Shown here: positions 63,119-64,000 of the stretch, one piece after another
Layout: every line of letters begins with the position of its first letter
Numbering within the stretch: position 1 is the stretch's first letter
Source of the DNA: an uncultured Draconibacterium sp.
Lineage (GTDB): Bacteria > Bacteroidota > Bacteroidia > Bacteroidales > Prolixibacteraceae
Reading direction: 5' to 3'
DNA: 64,000 nucleotides
NCBI RefSeq assembly: GCF_963676735.1
Contig: NZ_OY781464.1
Location: forward strand, 1,769,001 to 1,833,000
Position numbers and translations under genes: made by a program
The notes under the pieces: generated by a model
The model's database searches: none
What the model was told of the DNA's origin: nothing
What the model saw: the letters and a program-made list of their open reading frames with translations, nothing else

Positions 63119-63577
63119 TTACCACTCGGAATATGGATGAGCTGACAACCATGCATTAAAATAACGATAATCGGCACTTACCTCTTTTGTTACCCATGGT
63201 GGCAATTCAAACTCCTCATTTTCAGCTAACAATTCCACTTCTGCCAAAACCAATCCCTGGTTACTTCCTTCAAAAACATCTATTTCCCATGTTTTCCCTT
63301 TAATCTTTTCAACGTACCTAATTTTACTTACGGGATAATCCTTACACAATCCGAGCAAAACCTCAGCATCCTGAATAGGGATTTCATATTCCATTTCAAT
63401 TCGGGAAATGCCTTCAGACTTGCCTTTTATAGTTAACCAGGCACTTTCTCCTTTTATCCGAACCCGCACTACCCTTTCTTTATCCGTCGACAAATAACCT
63501 TGAATAATTTTTACACCTCCGTACGTAGGTTTCCATATACTGGTGTCTATTAGAAATTTTCGTTCAATCTCTATCAT
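63119..63577 (-). CDS. CYTH-domain protein
   Basis: The protein has 152 residues. The diagnostic E-x-E-x-K motif opens the protein (MIEIERKFLID), followed by basic strands VVRVRIKGESAWLTIKGKS and acidic VLAEVELLAENEEFELP. These residues line the tunnel of CYTH enzymes, which bind triphosphate with a divalent metal. Bacterial single-domain members hydrolyse inorganic triphosphate or form cAMP; which applies is not decidable. It lies just upstream of the DUF3078 gene on the same strand, with ~125 bp between, and is divergent from the HD-domain gene. Confidence 0.9.
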   Translation of the reverse strand: MIEIERKFLIDTSIWKPTYGGVKIIQGYLSTDKERVVRVRIKGESAWLTIKGKSEGISRIEMEYEIPIQDAEVLLGLCKDYPVSKIRYVEKIKGKTWEIDVFEGSNQGLVLAEVELLAENEEFELPPWVTKEVSADYRYFNAWLSAHPYSEW

Positions 63578-63661
63578 CAGAAATAGTTTAGTTGTTTCTG
63601 ATTAAAAATATCTCGCAAATTTATCACTATTTTTAATGCAACGATTAAAAACCAAACGAAT

Positions 63662-64000
63662 ATGATTACGCGCGACGAAGCATTTAACTTACTTCAACAA
63701 CATGTTAAGGCAGAAAACATGATAAAGCACAGTTTGGCATCGGAAGCTGTTTTACGTGCCCTGGCTCAACATTTAAATGAAAATATTGAAGAATGGGGAA
63801 TTACCGGTCTTTTACATGATATTGATGTAGAAATAACCAACGCCGACCCAAAAACACACGGACCGTATGCTGAAAACTTGCTACGCGGAAAAATCAGCGA
63901 TGAAATGCTAGATGCCATTGTTATGCATAACGAACAGGCAACGGGGAAAGAACGACACACCAAACTACAACATGCTTTGGCAGCCGGGGAGACCATTACC
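63662..64000 (+). CDS. HD-domain (HDIG) phosphohydrolase, N-terminal part
   Basis: An ATG at 63662 opens a frame that runs without a stop to the right edge (113 codons visible). It reads MITRDEAFNLLQQHVKAENM, then IKHSLASEAVLRALAQHL, GITGLLHDIDVEI and AIVMHNEQATG. The HD motif is in LLHDID and another His ligand in VMHNE, as in HDIG-type metal-dependent phosphohydrolases acting on nucleotides. The typical family length is ~180-200 residues, so about 70-90 residues are missing. It was identified from the frame alone, because no stop codon lies in the window. Confidence 0.82.
   Translation, partial: MITRDEAFNLLQQHVKAENMIKHSLASEAVLRALAQHLNENIEEWGITGLLHDIDVEITNADPKTHGPYAENLLRGKISDEMLDAIVMHNEQATGKERHTKLQHALAAGETIT

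Noticed and set aside
62994..63152. N-terminal extension of the DUF3078 protein
   Set aside because: It lacks signal-peptide character and overlaps the CYTH gene end; the ATG at 62993 begins a clean signal peptide.

Overview
The window is chromosomal DNA of a member of the Bacteroidota, most likely a marine or gut-type Bacteroidales/Marinilabiliales relative; the exact family cannot be fixed from this sequence alone. The lineage call rests on several features. Two proteins end in type IX secretion (T9SS) sorting domains. A UpxY/NusG-type antiterminator heads a polysaccharide locus. Lineage-typical DUF349 and DUF3078 proteins are present, promoters are of the TTG-N19/20-TAnnTTTG type, and strong Shine-Dalgarno sequences are mostly absent (gyrA is an exception).

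Positions 1-24000 are mostly ordinary chromosome. They hold an MFS transporter tail, a radical SAM protein, and two secreted lipoproteins (an M81 peptidase-like protein and a DUF1080 domain fused to a PHP-like domain). Next come a cytidylate-kinase-like protein, Xaa-Pro aminopeptidase, an ArsC/LMW-phosphatase-like protein that lacks its catalytic cysteine, a DUF349 protein, a TPR protein, and gyrA divergent from clpC. A SpoIIE phosphatase with an extracellular sensor, a PfkB kinase, fabG, a sirtuin and mnmE follow. Most convergent or terminal gene ends carry clear hairpin terminators. A STAND-like NTPase (24007-25668) and a 1.25-kb untranslated stretch rich in inverted repeats lie between these genes and the polysaccharide locus.

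Positions 26921-51562 form one co-directional exopolysaccharide/capsule locus. It begins with an IS3-OrfA-like helix-turn-helix protein and the UpxY antiterminator. It then encodes a flippase, an acyl carrier protein, an asparagine-synthase-type amidotransferase, an NAD-synthase-like amidase/ligase, an AMP-forming ligase, a secreted HHSTG protein, a Wzy-like polymerase, Wza and Wzc exporters, and a WcaJ-type initiating transferase. Three further glycosyltransferases, four hexapeptide acyltransferases, a second HHSTG protein with a T9SS tail, a small HAD protein and the GDP-L-fucose pair gmd-fcl complete it. The logic is a Wzx/Wzy-type fucose-containing polymer that is decorated by an activated, ACP-carried and possibly amidated acyl group and by O-acetylation. 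The ACP/AsnB/NadE-like/ligase quartet with the paired HHSTG proteins is the best candidate here for an undescribed system. A short coiled-coil ORF resembling an OrfA tail lies just past the locus.

Positions 51862-57213 encode a giant secreted T9SS beta-helix protein with near-identical 282-bp internal repeats. Positions 57968-60480 hold a four-gene redox/sulfur operon (NifX-like, atypical thioredoxin-like, OsmC, membrane-anchored thioredoxin) divergent from a Crp/Fnr regulator. The right end has an SRPBCC protein, a DUF3078 outer-membrane protein, a CYTH protein and a truncated HD-domain gene. I saw no tRNA, rRNA, CRISPR array or complete insertion sequence.
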